Positions 11,146-24,300 are shown, counted from the first letter of the stretch. The stretch is DNA of 64,000 bases from Tubiluchus corallicola (GCA_030141605.1 JAQGDQ010000203.1:315001-379000); one strand, 5' to 3'. The notes: generated from the letters alone by a model not told the origin. Translations and numbers: made by a program.

Positions 11146-14100
11146 CTTTTACAGTGGTTGCCTTTAGTAATGCGACCCAAGCAGTCAACTGGGCTTATCA
11201 CGTCCGTTTCAATGGCGTCTCCAAGAAATTAAAATGGAGTGCGCCTGAGAGTGAGATGTCCGATGAGAACTTGTGTTTCTTTGCACAGTATAAAATCAAC
11301 AGCACTTCATGGAAGGTTGGTTTCGCTATTAGTTATTCTTGCCATTCGATTTTTACGTGCAATCAAATAGATAATTACTCCTTATTTCAATGATGTCTAT
11401 TTGATTTAATACCAAAAAGGTGCTAGAAAGCACATTTTTGATGACTGTCATCAAAAGAAATGAATTAACAAAATCCTTCAACGGAAACTTACATTCGACT
11501 TTTAACTCTCATTCTGTTCTGTAATCCGAATGCAGAGAAAGTTGTTATTTAGCATGTCGTTTGATGTACAGTGCACAAGGTACATAGCTTTTCCAGTTCG
11601 GAATTTTTCTTTTAAATGAAGCCAATTCCTCTCTTGTCCTCCGTAAAGATTTTATAGTCCTACTCTGCCAGCCCATTCTGCATTGTAGTTCCTATTATTG
11701 CATTAAATAAAGTTGAACTCGAGTGACATCACATATTAATTATTTAGAAGCTCGACTGTCACATGTGCTCTCGGGTGTCCTTTATTATGAATACTACAAG
11801 TTTCAATTTTGCCAGGATTTACCTTGTGGCGATGGACGGATTTCGCACAGCGTCAGGTCTGCTCGTATCGGATCATGTGAAGGTTATAGTTCAGATTTGA
11901 CTTATGGTATGACAACTTGCTTATGCCAGAAGGATGAAATGCAGGATTACACTTGCCCTCCTGCGTCTGAAGCTATGACAGGTAGCATTAATTACTGATC
12001 TCATAACTGGAACAACTAAAACTCCCTTTTCAACATTTAACATTTCACTGCCATTAGACCATTTTCCTACTCTGTGGAAAACCGCTAACGTCTGTCACCA
12101 ACTCCAATCTTCTCAGTCTTGAAACTAGTCAAAATGAAGAACTAATCAAAATTAACAATTGGATGATAGCTAACAAACTAACAGTAAATTATAACAAGAT
12201 CAAGTACATATTGATTACTAATAAACCTACTCGTCCTATTACAATCAAAATAAGCAATAATGTTCTTTATCAAACAAATAGAATCAAATATCTTGAACTA
12301 CATATAGACGTTCACATGAAATAGAATACATACATAAAAACCATTGCGGATAAAGTTAATAAAAATTCTTGTACAATCAGCAGACTTACGTACTACACTG
12401 ATACAAAAACCGTGAAGATGATATACTACTTTTATACATCCCTATTTGCTTTGGGATGGGGGAGAGCAAAAAATAATAGCCTGCAATAATATATGTATAG
12501 ACTGCGAGAGATCCAGGTTGGTTTTGATATGATTGTGATTAACGAAGAAAACCATGCGACATTTTTAGTTTTACGATACGTCACGATGTCGAGGTAAAAA
12601 AGCAAATAATGGACACCTATAGACGTAAAATTCTACGAAAAGTTTATTATATTTCAGTTTTGTTATGGGTTGATGTATTTATCTACGCATTGTTTGGAAT
12701 ACCTTGCGTCCTATTGGTGTTTGTACTAACGCCATATCTCATATGCTCAAAACGCAAAGACTGTAAGAATGAAGATGATGATGATGATGAAGACATTCCA
12801 TTAGATGACAGCTCTTCAGTATCAAGTCTTGCAAATGGTGTTGTTAGTGAACAAAGGCAGGAAGTGCGGCAATCCTTGAGTGCCGTGAACAATACAATAA
12901 TTTCAAATGACGGTGTGTCTTTGGAGAACTTTGATACTCGAACAAGCTTCAGTTATGTCGCAACAGACGGCACTATAGTATCACATGGGACTCGGCCACA
13001 GGAAAATAATAATTATGATTTAAGAAGCATTACGGAACCAATACGTCCCGAACAAGGTACAAATAATGTTTTCGTGGTTCTACGTAACACATATTTAGTT
13101 GCTTTACTTAGTGAAATATTTGAATTTTCAGCAAAATGTAAAATTGTAAAGAAAAACTAAATTCTTAAAGGGGAATAAAATGGAACTTTAAGGTATATCC
13201 CCCAAAAAACTTTCCACACAAAGTTACGTTACCCAGCCTTACGCTTACCTGTTTGAACGACTTATGTAATTGGATATTCATGTATCCCAGTCATCACCAC
13301 TGACTCAACCAAAAAATGCATTGCTAATCTTACCAACGGCGTAAAGTAATTCATACTTTTGCTTAGTTAGCAAAGAGTGTGCTACGAATGCTCTAATTTT
13401 TTGAAACTTTACCCAATGTTATCTAAACTTGTTTCAAATGACTTGCAGTCAAAATGGCTGCGCCAAATGGTCATCGCCGGACTTTAAATTTACAAGTTTT
13501 ATACAGCGTTACTGATAGCGCAAACTCCGCGTGTAGTAAGATATCACGTTAGTGATAAAAAATTTCAAGACGAATTTTTAAGCTTTAATTCTCAAGAGGG
13601 TATTCTTGTCATTTGAAATGGGATTCAGGTTTTGTTATGTGATTTAACTTGTGAAGTGGTTTCTGATAAACCCGTTTGTACTTCGTTAGTTTTTTTGTAT
13701 TCTTCTCCCTTTCCTTTTTCATCTTTTCCCCGTTCCATACCTCTTTTCGTATTTTAACGCAAGTTTTTGTTGCTTTCTTTCTGTTTTCCTTCTTGTGCGT
13801 TTCTCGTCTTCTTCTGCGACGTTGCTATTTGCCCCTTTTCATTTTTCTCTTGTTTTTCATCTTTTTTGCTGTATTTCTTCTTCTTTTTTTTCAGTTTTTC
13901 ACATTTTGTGTTTGTTTTTGGTTTCGATGTAAATCTTTGTTATATTATATTATATTATATTATATTATATTATATTATATTATATTATATTATATTATAT
14001 TATATTATATTATATTATATTATATTATATTATATTATATTATATTATATTATATTATATTATATTATATTATATTATATTATATTATATTATATTATAT

Positions 14101-14320
14101 TATATTATATTATATTATATTATATTATATTATATTATATTATATTATATTATATTATATTATATTATATTATATTATATTATATTATTTAATTTCTGAT
14201 GCTGATGATGATTTTACGTTTTGCAATTTTTTGTCTTTTTTTATAGGAGCAGATGCAGCTCCACCTGCTTATGAAGACTTATCACCTCCAGAGTACAATG
14301 CTGCTGTTAGACTTGAATGA
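11146..14320 (+). CDS. Single-pass membrane protein: C-type-lectin-like part, TM, acidic tail, two PPxY motifs (partial gene)
   Basis: Four exons join with consistent phases: 11146-11315 (alternative acceptor 11155), 11816-11981, 12658-13056 and 14247-14320 (stop TGA 14318). They encode about 268 C-terminal residues; the N-terminal exons and signal peptide were not found. The first two exons give LKWSAPESEMSDENLCFFAQ...TSWK|DLPCGDGR. This resembles the C-terminal half of a C-type lectin domain (W..PxE..E.C ... W.DxPC), with the intron at the W-D-x-P-C position. The third exon supplies a transmembrane segment (ALFGIPCVLLVFVLTPYLI), a basic stop-transfer sequence (CSKRKDCK) and an acidic run (NEDDDDDEDIPLDD). 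The last exon encodes PPAYEDL and PPEYNAA, two PY motifs that typically recruit Nedd4-family WW-domain ubiquitin ligases. The lectin assignment is moderate; the TM/PY-tail reading is strong. The gene is otherwise unrecognised. Confidence 0.62.
12040..12490 (+). mobile_element. LINE reverse-transcriptase C-terminal fragment (intronic)
   Basis: Translation on the plus strand reads INNWMIANKLTVNYNKIKY (near 12150), TNRIKYLELHIDVH (near 12278), then KTIADKVNKNSC and ISRLTYYTDTKTVKMIYY. This is the typical order after the YADD block in non-LTR retrotransposon reverse transcriptases: W...NKL..N..K, a KYLGV-type motif, then the H.......K....L region. Stops and a truncated 5' side show it is dead. 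It sits in the intron between the second and third visible exons of the PPxY membrane protein gene. Confidence 0.75.
13939..14188. repeat. (TATAT)n pentanucleotide satellite, ~50 copies
   Basis: About 250 bp of uninterrupted TATAT units lie in the intron before the last exon (14247) of the PPxY membrane protein gene. The unit has no stop codon in any plus-strand frame (Y-I-I-L-Y cycle), which creates spurious long ORFs. The lack of interruptions suggests recent expansion or assembly collapse/expansion. Confidence 0.95.
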
Positions 14321-14359
14321 CTGAGCGCTATAAATTTTCACTAAATTTGAGGTCTTGTA

Positions 14360-14425
14360 TTTATTATATTTAAATATACGACGTTTCGGCTACATTCTGC
14401 AACCTTTTTCAAATGATTATTAAAA
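14360..14425 (+). repeat. Possible Penelope-like or other retroelement end (ACGTTTCGGCTACATTCTGC motif)
   Basis: The segment reads CGACGTTTCGGCTACATTCT followed by GCAACCTTTTTCAAATG. This GACGTTTCGGC...CTTCTTCA-like signature recurs at ends of retroelements (Penelope-like among others) in many invertebrate genomes. Only the motif is present here, about 40 nt after the stop codon of the PPxY gene. Confidence 0.3.
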
Positions 14426-14429
14426 ATGA

Positions 14430-17280
14430 TCAAATTGCGCCCAATATTCTATTGTGCGTCTGTCCTATTTAGTATAGAAAATCTCTCAAATGGACACTAT
14501 TATGCCTTCTGTACGCTGGTCGTCCCAGCACTTTCATTGTATATAAATTTTGTTTTTACAAAGTGCAAATGAGTAAACTAAAGCTAAACTAATTAAGTAA
14601 ATAACAACTGTATAACGACATATTTAAATCTTAAAACATTGCGAGTGACAAAATATCTGCAATTTAGATTTTTTGGCGAGAACAACAGATTTTTTGCAAT
14701 GCACTTTTGAACTTGAAAAGGTGTGGATCTTAAAACATTCCAAGCGACAAAATAGATCAGAACTGCATTGTATTATTGAGCTACGATGTACTATTTATAG
14801 TCGTGAGTCAACAATCAACCGCCTCCCCGGGGCCTCTTGGTTTTTACCTACGTAGAATTTCTGATGCATCACCCCCCACCATCACTCCGCACTGTGAATT
14901 AATTCCGCAAATAAGCTGCATTATTGCATTGTGTTGACGATCTAATGAAATTTACATAAATTTCAATGTACGGTTTCACTTCTATTCACTGGGATAATTA
15001 CTTTCGTGCGACGAATATTGCGTATTAACCAGGCGGCCATGTTTTTATATTTTTACAGTCCAGCAATAATCGGACACTGTACTTATTTTTGACGATTGGC
15101 GTGACCAGAATCTAGTTAAATATTATAGACACTTCTCTGAACCAGCACAGATCCTTTTAGCCGTATTTGGAAGTATCATGTGCACGTTTTCCCAATAAGG
15201 TAACAGTTGGTGCAGTATGGCAGACGAAACCGTCTAGAGGCAATTTTCCTGTTGGACGCCCATCCATTTACTAATTAGGCCCAACATTGGTTAACTTTAT
15301 ACTAATGTCACAAATTTGACTCCACTGTTAGTATACTCACCCTCACCTTCCCACGCGTTTACATTTCTGATTATTAACATTTACCATTCGCAAAAATCCC
15401 ATGGTATTTGGTGAATTTTATGTTGCTTGCATACTTTATTTACTTTTTAGCTAAACGTTGTTTTTACAACAACTAATAGACGCGCTTCTATTAGCATGCA
15501 ATGTCTAAACCACAGCAAACTCAATTATATGTTAAATATAAAAGGCTTAAAAGCTGTGGTAGCTATATGCTTTTTTACTTAAATTTGAATTTAGTCTAAC
15601 ATTAAAACATCAGTGAAATTATTTTTCACTAGTTCTAAAAAATTATTGTAAGCTATTTTAAAAAGTTTGACGCATTTTCTGAAAAAGATTCTTATTGTAA
15701 ATGTTTCAAGACGTGCTAATTTGCAAATTATTACAGCAGGAAATGTGCACCTGATCATATGAAACAACCTTGATTGATCAACTGTTACTGTCAATCAATG
15801 CGCGAGCTTTTATCAGGACTGCTATAATAATGCAAAACATTCTTTAAATAAAATTTATATCATAATTATACTCTTGGCAAAAAACAATTAGACAGAGAGC
15901 ACATAGTGTGTAGTTGGCAAATTAAAGTAACTAAGACTCGGAAAACGAGTAAAATCATATAAAATAGTGACGCAAACAACAGGTACAAATTGTAAATCTG
16001 TAGTGACTGTATACAATTAATAATTAGCAGTTATATTAATAGCGTTGGTGCTGCAGATTTTATCATTTTTAATCTGTGATAATTTAGGCCGATCTTCCAA
16101 TATGAGTTCCAATTAGAATGAGTTTATTTTGCATTTTTATACAGGTCTCTATAAGCTAAATAGAGTAAAATAGAATAATATAGCACTATTTTATCTTTAT
16201 GCAAAAATAAGTGAGATAAAATAATATTGATACTGAGGTTTTCGTTTAGATTTTAAAACATACATACGTACTATATGTTCTATCTATTCATTTAAGGTGG
16301 CGAAATTAAAATCAACTTTGAGATTGAGAGACTTCTAATGCCAACTCCATGTTCGTTTAAACTGTCTTTTTGCAAAATTTTTATTGTTCTTGTGTCTTAT
16401 TTCCCGATGCGCATCGTTTCCTTTTTTGTTGTCGGATTTCCTAAAAATTTGATAATACCGGTGTATTCCTATGTGGGAATGTTAGGCATTGTAAATCGCA
16501 AAGAATCGCAAAGCCATATTTTGGAGAAATGAATTGATTGGCGTGAAATAGATTCAAATGTTATAATCACAGACATGCGTTAAAATAAACAATAAGAAAA
16601 GTTGAAAAAAGTAAGTGCATCACAAAAATTGTTAGTATCCCTATGATTTTAAGAACCGTGATGTATATAGATGTACACAGATATACAGATGATATATAAC
16701 GCAGTAGCTACAAAATAGAAAAGCAATAATGATTGTAAAAAAACATTAAAAAGGGTTCTTTGGGAGCGTTTTAAGAACTCGTTACCAACTTCTAAGATCA
16801 AAGTTAAAGGTAAAAAGTGATCTTATTCTTCTCAAATCTAATAATGAAATCTGTCACTGTTACAGTTCAAAATATTGTACTTTTGCAGGGGAGTTTTGTG
16901 AAGAATCTTTAATCGTGCGTGACCTTGCAGAAGTAGCGATTAATTGTAGATAGTGTCCACGCAGCGGCTGAGACTTATGACCTTTTTCAATGACTTTTTT
17001 GTTTTCCATCATCTCTAGTGACTTAATAGCTGAATTCATTTTTGATGTGTGTTGCTTATAGCGTGTTGCAAGGGTTAAATAATTTCAGGGAAAAAGAAAG
17101 ACGAATTCGAGTACAATAATAATTTAAACGTTAATAATTTACACTTATATCATGTTTATGATAGATGAAGAGAGGTTTTGTTGAAACTCTAGTAACGATC
17201 GTTAAAGTGCAATATCACTGTTTTACAGCTTGCTATAAAGTGTCGGTAGGAAATAATGGCTTGCTACAGGATCTGTTCTT
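14430..17280. other. Gene-free stretch
   Basis: Contains only short ORFs and AT-rich sequence. I see no supportable exon, RNA gene or long repeat. Confidence 0.5.
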
Positions 17281-17443
17281 GCCAGATTGAGTGCAGAGAG
17301 GGTGAAAGACAGTAAGAGAAATAAAATGCTAATAGAAAAAAGAGCAAAACGAGCGAAAAACGGGGGTAAAAAAAGAATAATAAAAATAGAAAAAAGAAGT
17401 AATGAAAAAGATGAGATGGTGCGCATCCTGAGAAAGAAAGAAA

Positions 17444-17486
17444 GAGAGAAAGCGAGAGAGAGAGAGAAAGCGAGAGAGAGAGAGAA

Positions 17487-17544
<58 letters not shown>

Positions 17545-17545
17545 C
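17444..17545. repeat. (GA)n microsatellite
   Basis: Purine-rich AGAGAG tract with interspersed AAAGCG units; it explains the low-complexity plus-strand ORF across this region. Confidence 0.95.
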
Positions 17546-17811
17546 GCGTGTGTGTGGGAGAGACAGAGGGAAAATAAGAGAGGAAGAGAAGCTTAAACGA
17601 ACGAAAAAGTATGAATCGGAAGTGGTATCAATTTACTATGCATGAGTTCTGTTTCATATACGCCGTAGCAGCAACGGTATGTCATGCATTTTTAACATCA
17701 TATAGGTTGCTTTATATTACTATCTCCTATAGTAATTAATAATGTACGAAATAGACGGTCAGTCTTGATTCGATCGTCAGCGTTGCAATTTAGGATAACA
17801 GAGAAACGCAA

Positions 17812-18148
17812 CAGCTTACCGGGCTTTCTACAGCTTACCTGACTTTGTACAGCTTACCCGGTTTTCACAGCTTACTCAGCTTTCTACAGATTACCTGACT
17901 TTCTGAAGATTACCAGCCTTTCTGCAACTTACCTGGCTTTCTGCAACTTGCCTGGTTTTCTACAGCTTACCCAGCTGTCGGCCACTTAGATGGCTTTCTA
18001 CAGTTTACCTGCTCTCTACAGCTTACCCGGCTTTCTGCAACTTACATGGCTTTCTACAGTTTACCTGGCTTTCTACAGATTACCCGGTTTTCTGCAACTT
18101 ACATGGCTTTCTACAGTTTACCTGCTTTCTACAGATTACCCGATTTTC
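17812..18148. repeat. 19-bp minisatellite (GGCTTTCTACAGNTTACCC), ~17 copies
   Basis: Units such as GGCTTTCTACAGTTTACCT, GGCTTTCTACAGATTACCC and GGTTTTCTGCAACTTACAT repeat head to tail from about 17812 to 18148. In the right half three variants recur in the same order, giving a 57-bp higher-order unit. Each unit contains a pyrimidine tract followed by CTACAG, so the array looks like a series of 3' splice sites. The plus-strand ORF across it is a by-product of the repeat. Confidence 0.9.
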
Positions 18149-18149
18149 T

Positions 18150-19640
18150 TTATTGTACATAAAACGCTTCTGCCTAGTCGTAAATACATGCCACAGTCAA
18201 TGAAATGTTTAGTGCACTCTATTGGAATAGAAATTTGAGGAAACACTGGTTACGTGGATTTCAACATTTTGATGACAAGTTATTGCGTTGCCTTCAAGTT
18301 CAATTTTTAACTTATTTCACGTTTTTGCGTCTTTCTGCCCATAAGTGTGGGCCACTAGGTTCAACAAATTATGCGGTTAACAGTTCTAATTTACGTGTGC
18401 TTTATTTTTGTATACTACTTATACACAGAAAACGATATATCAGAGTCACAATTAACAAAATAATAAATTTCACGAGAAATGATGTTGCAACAAGCTAAAA
18501 GTTTAAAAAGCCCGCCCAGTCTTACGACACTATGGGAATCCATCTTAGCAGTTATAGCTGAAGTTACAGTATTGAGATACATAGTGGTACTAATGAGCTA
18601 TCACCTTGCTCAAAGTCGTTGATTTCTGCATACCATGTAGCGTACCCGTATGCCAATGATTCTAACCCTGCAGGCCACGGCCTGTCAACCAGGACTTTTT
18701 CAATCTTAGCTTAATTTTATTCTGTGTAGGTTTGCAGTGTATGATGCGTTTTCTGATTTTGATTTTGAAGCACTGGCTAATGCACGACGTCAATGAGTGT
18801 GGTTTCATTGAATTCCCAAAATCCTTTAAGGTGAAATGCACAATAAGTTTAAAAAGAATAAAAAAGTAAGAAAGAATAATAAAAACTTTTATAAAGTCAT
18901 ATTAAAGGTAAAACAGCTCAACCTTGCAGGTATAAACATGTAAGTGTCCCTAAAGGGTAAATACGAACTGAAGCTTTCCTTATAAAGGTCACATTGTCAT
19001 TCAGTGATTAATCAATTGACTTAGTCTACAAAGCCAGTGGTCATTTTTCAATCGAATTTACGATGTGTCACACGACAGTTTATCTACAGTTCGCTTTCAC
19101 ATATTTTACATATTATCCTTTCTCAAACTACATGCTAATGATTTACATTCTATGTTTGAGTAATTACGGTATCATGCATATTACATGGCTAGCGTTGTTG
19201 TGAGAGTATTTGCAGCGTGATGTGGTTTTTATTGACCGTGCTACTCTCTGTACCTTACGAGAGCTTGTGCAGCGATATGTCATTGCGCCTGATCTGCATA
19301 TTTATACAAGCCGAAGCTGAGTGCATGATATGTGTTTAGAATATAATATTGCATGAAATTATGCTCTCAGAGAGATGGTAAACGTTGAAGTGGACATTTG
19401 CTATGATTTATAAGCTATGGGCAGAAAGTTGGACGAACGCCGTTTGCCATGCTATTAATTTCAAGAAGAAAGTTTTGTTTTCACATTTTAAAGAAATTCC
19501 AATTACGTTTAACTGCTGAAAGGCCGCAACGTATACATAATGTGACCAGTTAATTAAAATAAGTGATGAAAATTCTGCTATCTATTCATTCCAGGCATAC
19601 AATATGATATTAATATAAACGAGTGTTTAGGCAACAGGAA
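18150..19640. other. Gene-free stretch
   Basis: No ORF with family resemblance, RNA gene or clear repeat was seen. Confidence 0.5.
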
Positions 19641-19660
19641 TGGCAGAATGGTTACTATAT

Positions 19661-19734
19661 GTGGTTGATGACCGAAGTTAAGCAACAATTGCCATAGTCA
19701 ATAAATGGATGGGTTACCACCGGGAGCAATACTC
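19661..19734 (+). pseudogene. 5S rRNA-derived relic (pseudogene or 5S-type SINE head)
   Basis: GACCGAAGTTAAGCAAC, then exactly 19 nt, then TGGATGGGTTACC followed by CCGGGAGCAATACTC. This matches the internal promoter region and 3' half of metazoan 5S rRNA (box A and box C), with the canonical 19-nt spacing. The 5' third of 5S is replaced by unrelated sequence (GGCAGAATGGTTA...), and the 3' end departs after ATACTC. That is the layout of a 5S-derived SINE or truncated pseudogene rather than a functional 5S gene. Confidence 0.7.
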
Positions 19735-19749
19735 ATTTTAAGTGGTTAA

Positions 19750-22700
19750 GATTTCACCGCCGTCTTAGTGTCATCTTGAGGTTAATCCCAATAATTACCT
19801 AGATACAGGTCCTGCCACAATGTTAATTAGGCTCTTTCATTGAGTGCTGAATCCCAGTGTGTAATGTCCTGAACTTTCTGAAGAATCATCCTACATGTAA
19901 CATATTTCTTACACAAAAATAACAAGTTTTCCATAGTTTCATTCCTAACGTCGCGTAGCTAATAAACAAGTTTACAAATAATCAACCATTAACTTTCTCC
20001 ACCAAATATTAAAAGGTGTATTTCCACACATATCTTAATCTAATTTAAAAAATATATAATAATTAAATTTTAAAGTTATTAAAGTTAATAAGTAAGTAAA
20101 GTTATAATAAGCGTATAGAGTAACATGCACACGCGCCCAAGCACGCACACGCTCATGCACACGCGGTTAATATGTCTTGGGGTTGTAGGATAACGAATAA
20201 ATATTGGGCCAGAACCCGTTTTTTAAGTTCAGTTACAAAATGATTTGTCACATGGCTATGGCTATGGCCTTGAGCCATGACTATTTGGCTATAGAGTGAC
20301 TAAGGAGGTGTGTCATGACCCATAGACATCGACCTCGGGACATATAGGCCTCACCTTGTTATTAGTTAATGAAATTTTACATCTTTGTTGCAGTTCATCT
20401 TATTTTCAATAAACATAGCGCTTGTACAAGTCTATAATGTGTTTACTGCATTCTGATAATTACACGTAAATTAATATTCCCTTAAACTCTAACTGAATTG
20501 TCGTCTGCTGAATTCTACGTACACAATCACATTGTGTGAAGATTGTGGGTTCAACTGTAGCAGCCTAATTCACTGGCTTCAGAGGAAGAGAAATTATAGT
20601 TGCAGCCAGCAAGTGTTATGCTAGTAATAATTAGCACAGCATCTGCCTACTAGTCTATAGTTTCATACCTTTGTGCGCATGCGCACACGTACCGGAATTA
20701 TAAATGCTGCGTGAATTGGAAATGAACGCATTAGACCTGTATAACACCTGTAGAATAAAGGCACCAGAACGCCATTAAATGGTGATACTTCATATAACGT
20801 AATTGTTTATACTGCGGTGGAAAGTAAATCTGATGTGTAGTATTGGGTATTAGTATCAACACAAGCGAAATTGGGTTGCCATGTAGAGCGTGACTGCGTT
20901 TATCGAATGCAGTAGCCTGGAAGTGGATTTCTTGGCTTCAATTTAAGTGTAGGCATAGGGAGGCCAGGATAAACAAGATTTATGTGCTGAGGTTGAGAGG
21001 TTGACACCGGAACTGTGCAGTGTGAGACTCGCTGAGTCCGTTGCTGTTACCGTTACCTTGGTGATTCTGGTATAAGGGCGATTGGATGCTGCAGCCATGG
21101 TTACCCCAGCTGATTAGCAGGTATTTGCCCATTGTACGTAATGTTAGGTAGGCATGCTGTACGTATTCTCAATTAGCATAGTTATATCAGCCAAAAAATT
21201 TTATATAAAAACGCAATTAAAAATGGCTCAGTTGATATTTTGCTAGTGCAATTAAGTAACACATTGTGTTGTCTACAAAGCGTTTTTACTGTACATTTAC
21301 TTTACCTTCTCTTAAAAGGTTTACTTTTAAAGTTAGTTAACATGCAAGTACCGAATTTACTTGCATATTAGTATAGTTGAATATACTTGTAGAATCTCAG
21401 TATTGTTTCTGAGATCAATGAGAAAGCCAGATCCTCGGAAAGAAAGAAGCCAGCCTGCAACCAAAAGGAACGCACTGTCATTTCAATTATGAGTTCTTGG
21501 TGTATTTTCGGTTGTGTAATTTTAGCTCTGCTAACTGCATGGTTGAAGGTTCTGTTGCTCGCGTAATGGTTTTCCACAGACCACACAGGAATTTCACGGG
21601 AAAAATGTTTGTCCGCGGCAACCAGCTACTATACATAGCCGTGTAGTCGCTTTTAGCTATTTATTGTTTTATTCAACATTATAGCTTGCTAGAACTGACT
21701 TTTACGTTATTCACAGTATAAATTTTTGTAGCTTTATACTCAAATAAATTCAATTCAATTCAATTCTACAAAACCAGTAACGAAATAGTAACAATTTTAC
21801 ACAGTTTTAGGTGAATATTATGCAAATAGAATATCTAAAAACTTTTATTACCTTGGTACTTGCCAGTAATATCTTTAAGCTGAATAGTAGGTTAGCTGAA
21901 TAGAATGTAGAACTTTTCTGTATTTATGGTTTGGAGTGCGGAAATTTGAGCATGTAAATGTAAATGTGTGGAAAAAATGGAAATGTGGCTTAACAAAAAC
22001 GTAAAGTTGGATGACCTTTTCAAATTCGATTCGCGTTTTTGCTATGTTCTTGTCTTGGGCTTGTACGTGTCGTATAGCAGTATATCTCAGCTTAACTGTG
22101 AGAAACCGCACTTTGCCATATTTCTGCTGGTTTTATAGTAACAGAACACCACCATAAATAATTGAAAAAGCTCACAGTCGGATGTTGATAGCAACTATAC
22201 TGCGTTCATTCACGTGTGTGTGTTTAATTAGCCGATCAGCATCCCTAGAGAATCATATGAAGCCATAATGATACTGCTTGAACTTCATTGTAACACCTAA
22301 CAGTACTCTGTGTCTCTAGATGTTAGAGGATGCTGAATCTCAAGCGACTTATGGGCAGGTAATTGGTTCTAATCATCTGGTCGTGTAGATTGTATCCTTG
22401 GCTGATTGTGTGTCGCTAAAATTGTCTGAAATAACTGGAAAGATGACAGCCAAGATGGCCGTAAATTGAATCAAATTGCAAGATTAGGTGGGTTTCGCTG
22501 CGATGTAGAATGTTTGAAAGATGTGCTTGCATGTTAGAAGAGCAAGTTGTAAAAATCATTCACCAAACTACACTAAGTAGATAAGATGAGAATTTAGACA
22601 CTAGGGAAGTTGCAAATATGAAAGACGTGGAAGAGATTTAAATAATAACTGGTCACAGTGTTTCTGCGTTTCTCAGAATCCTGATATCTCAGCTTTGTAT

Positions 22701-24300
22701 ATACTAATTTATGTCATTGCACCTTTGCATGTATGTGTAAGTTACTTAACTTGGTCAAAATGTATGCATATGCTGCATAACCCGTGTTCACAATAAGAAA
22801 CGAATGATTATGATATTAAATATGTAATTAAAATTAATTACGCAATTAAAAATTTGAAAAAGGCGAAATGTGCTATTGATACGTGATGTGTGATGTGTTT
22901 TAATGGTAATGATAAATTTCTCATTTCAGTTAAAAATGGTTTATCAGTACATAAAAGCAACTTATTTGTGAACTTTGTAACTAGATTTCGTGTTGAGCGG
23001 CTATTCAAAAACTAAATTTAATTTTTTTTATGTATTTCAGTAAACTCTATTATGGAAAGCCTTAGCGAGATGCTAATATGTAGTTAGATTCAACACACAT
23101 CAGTAACCGATTTTATACCATACAGTAGCGCCATTAAGGCGTCAGTAAGCCTATTATAATTATTGAAGTTCATTTTTTATTAAATATTACCTATTTACCC
23201 ACGCTCGCCTATAATTATATCGTAACTCAATATGTTAATCCATCATTTAGAATTAATCCAACCATTTATTTTCAACCTCGTCTCATTTTATCCTTAACTT
23301 TCTATCTAGGCTCTACGTTTGTCACACATCCCAGCTTTCACTGTTGCTAAACCTTTCTGCGACTTAAATGCCATTTATAATAAATGTACTACAATAATGT
23401 ACACTTGTAATTTTCTTATTAGATATGAATCACATCCGATAAGTTTTGGTATAGGGATTTCTTCCTGTTGGGAACATCAGTATAATTTATGTTTATGAAA
23501 GTATGTAATCTATCTACCATGGATAATCTTAAAACAAAAATACAGTCGAAACGAGTTGCCACCTTAAACTATAAGACTGGGAGAATGGAACCGAGTAAAA
23601 CAAGAGGAACTTTTTAAACAATCAGAGAAGGTAATTACATTCCTAGTGCGATATTTCGACAATGATAGTTTGTCGTGAGTTGTGAAACATTTGTTAGCTT
23701 ACTGAAATGATTCCGAGTCAACTGATGGGGATAATTGAAAATTATCACTTGTTGCCCGGCAACTTCAGCTTCAGCAGCGGCGCCGCGCAATTTTCATCGC
23801 CTTTAGTCATCAACTCTACACAATTTCACGACAACAGATGAATTGATTATTATAATTCTTTAAAATAAAACTTGTTTATAAAGTAATTTCTTAGCTTGAA
23901 ACGAACGAATGTCAGAAATATTTTTAAGTATCCTTGGAGGCAAATTAGTTTAGATTAAGAATTTCATTTCACGTGAAGCGAAGTGAATATCTGCGTGATC
24001 ACGACGTGTTCTTCGTGACGGAAGTTAAGAACAGGTGAAAAAATGCTCACGCAACCTCAAGCCGAGCAGTGATTGAGAACTACTTGCAGATATGTTCGAC
24101 AGCAACAACAATAAGTGGTTTTTGGTACAACGTACCTCTTGCGGCAGCACTTCCTGAAGTTTGCCATTTTGGGGTTGATTTTATGCTTCCTGTGTAATTT
24201 GTTTAGTTCTTTTAATAACAGAGCCAGATTCTTAACGCATTCTACTAATTTCCTCATAAAACGTTAAAAAAGAGAATAACATTGGCGAAAAATGACGAAA
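19750..24300. other. Gene-free stretch
   Basis: AT-rich sequence with a short CA-rich tract (20125-20165) and a (TTCAA)4 tail at 21747-21765 that could mark the 3' end of a dead retroelement. No exon can be supported. Confidence 0.45.

Noticed and set aside
12609-12657. N-terminal extension MDTYRRKILRKVYYIS of the TM exon
   Set aside because: It reads through a good 3' splice site (TTATATTTCAG at 12657); the phase matches the donor at 11981, so this part is intron.
13676-14320. 214-aa and 141-aa plus-strand ORFs of YIILY repeats
   Set aside because: They are created by the stop-free (TATAT)n tract; only the last 74 bp (14247-14320) is real coding sequence.
17990-18238. 82-aa ORF rich in FLQLTWLSTVY
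   Set aside because: Direct translation of the 19-bp minisatellite.
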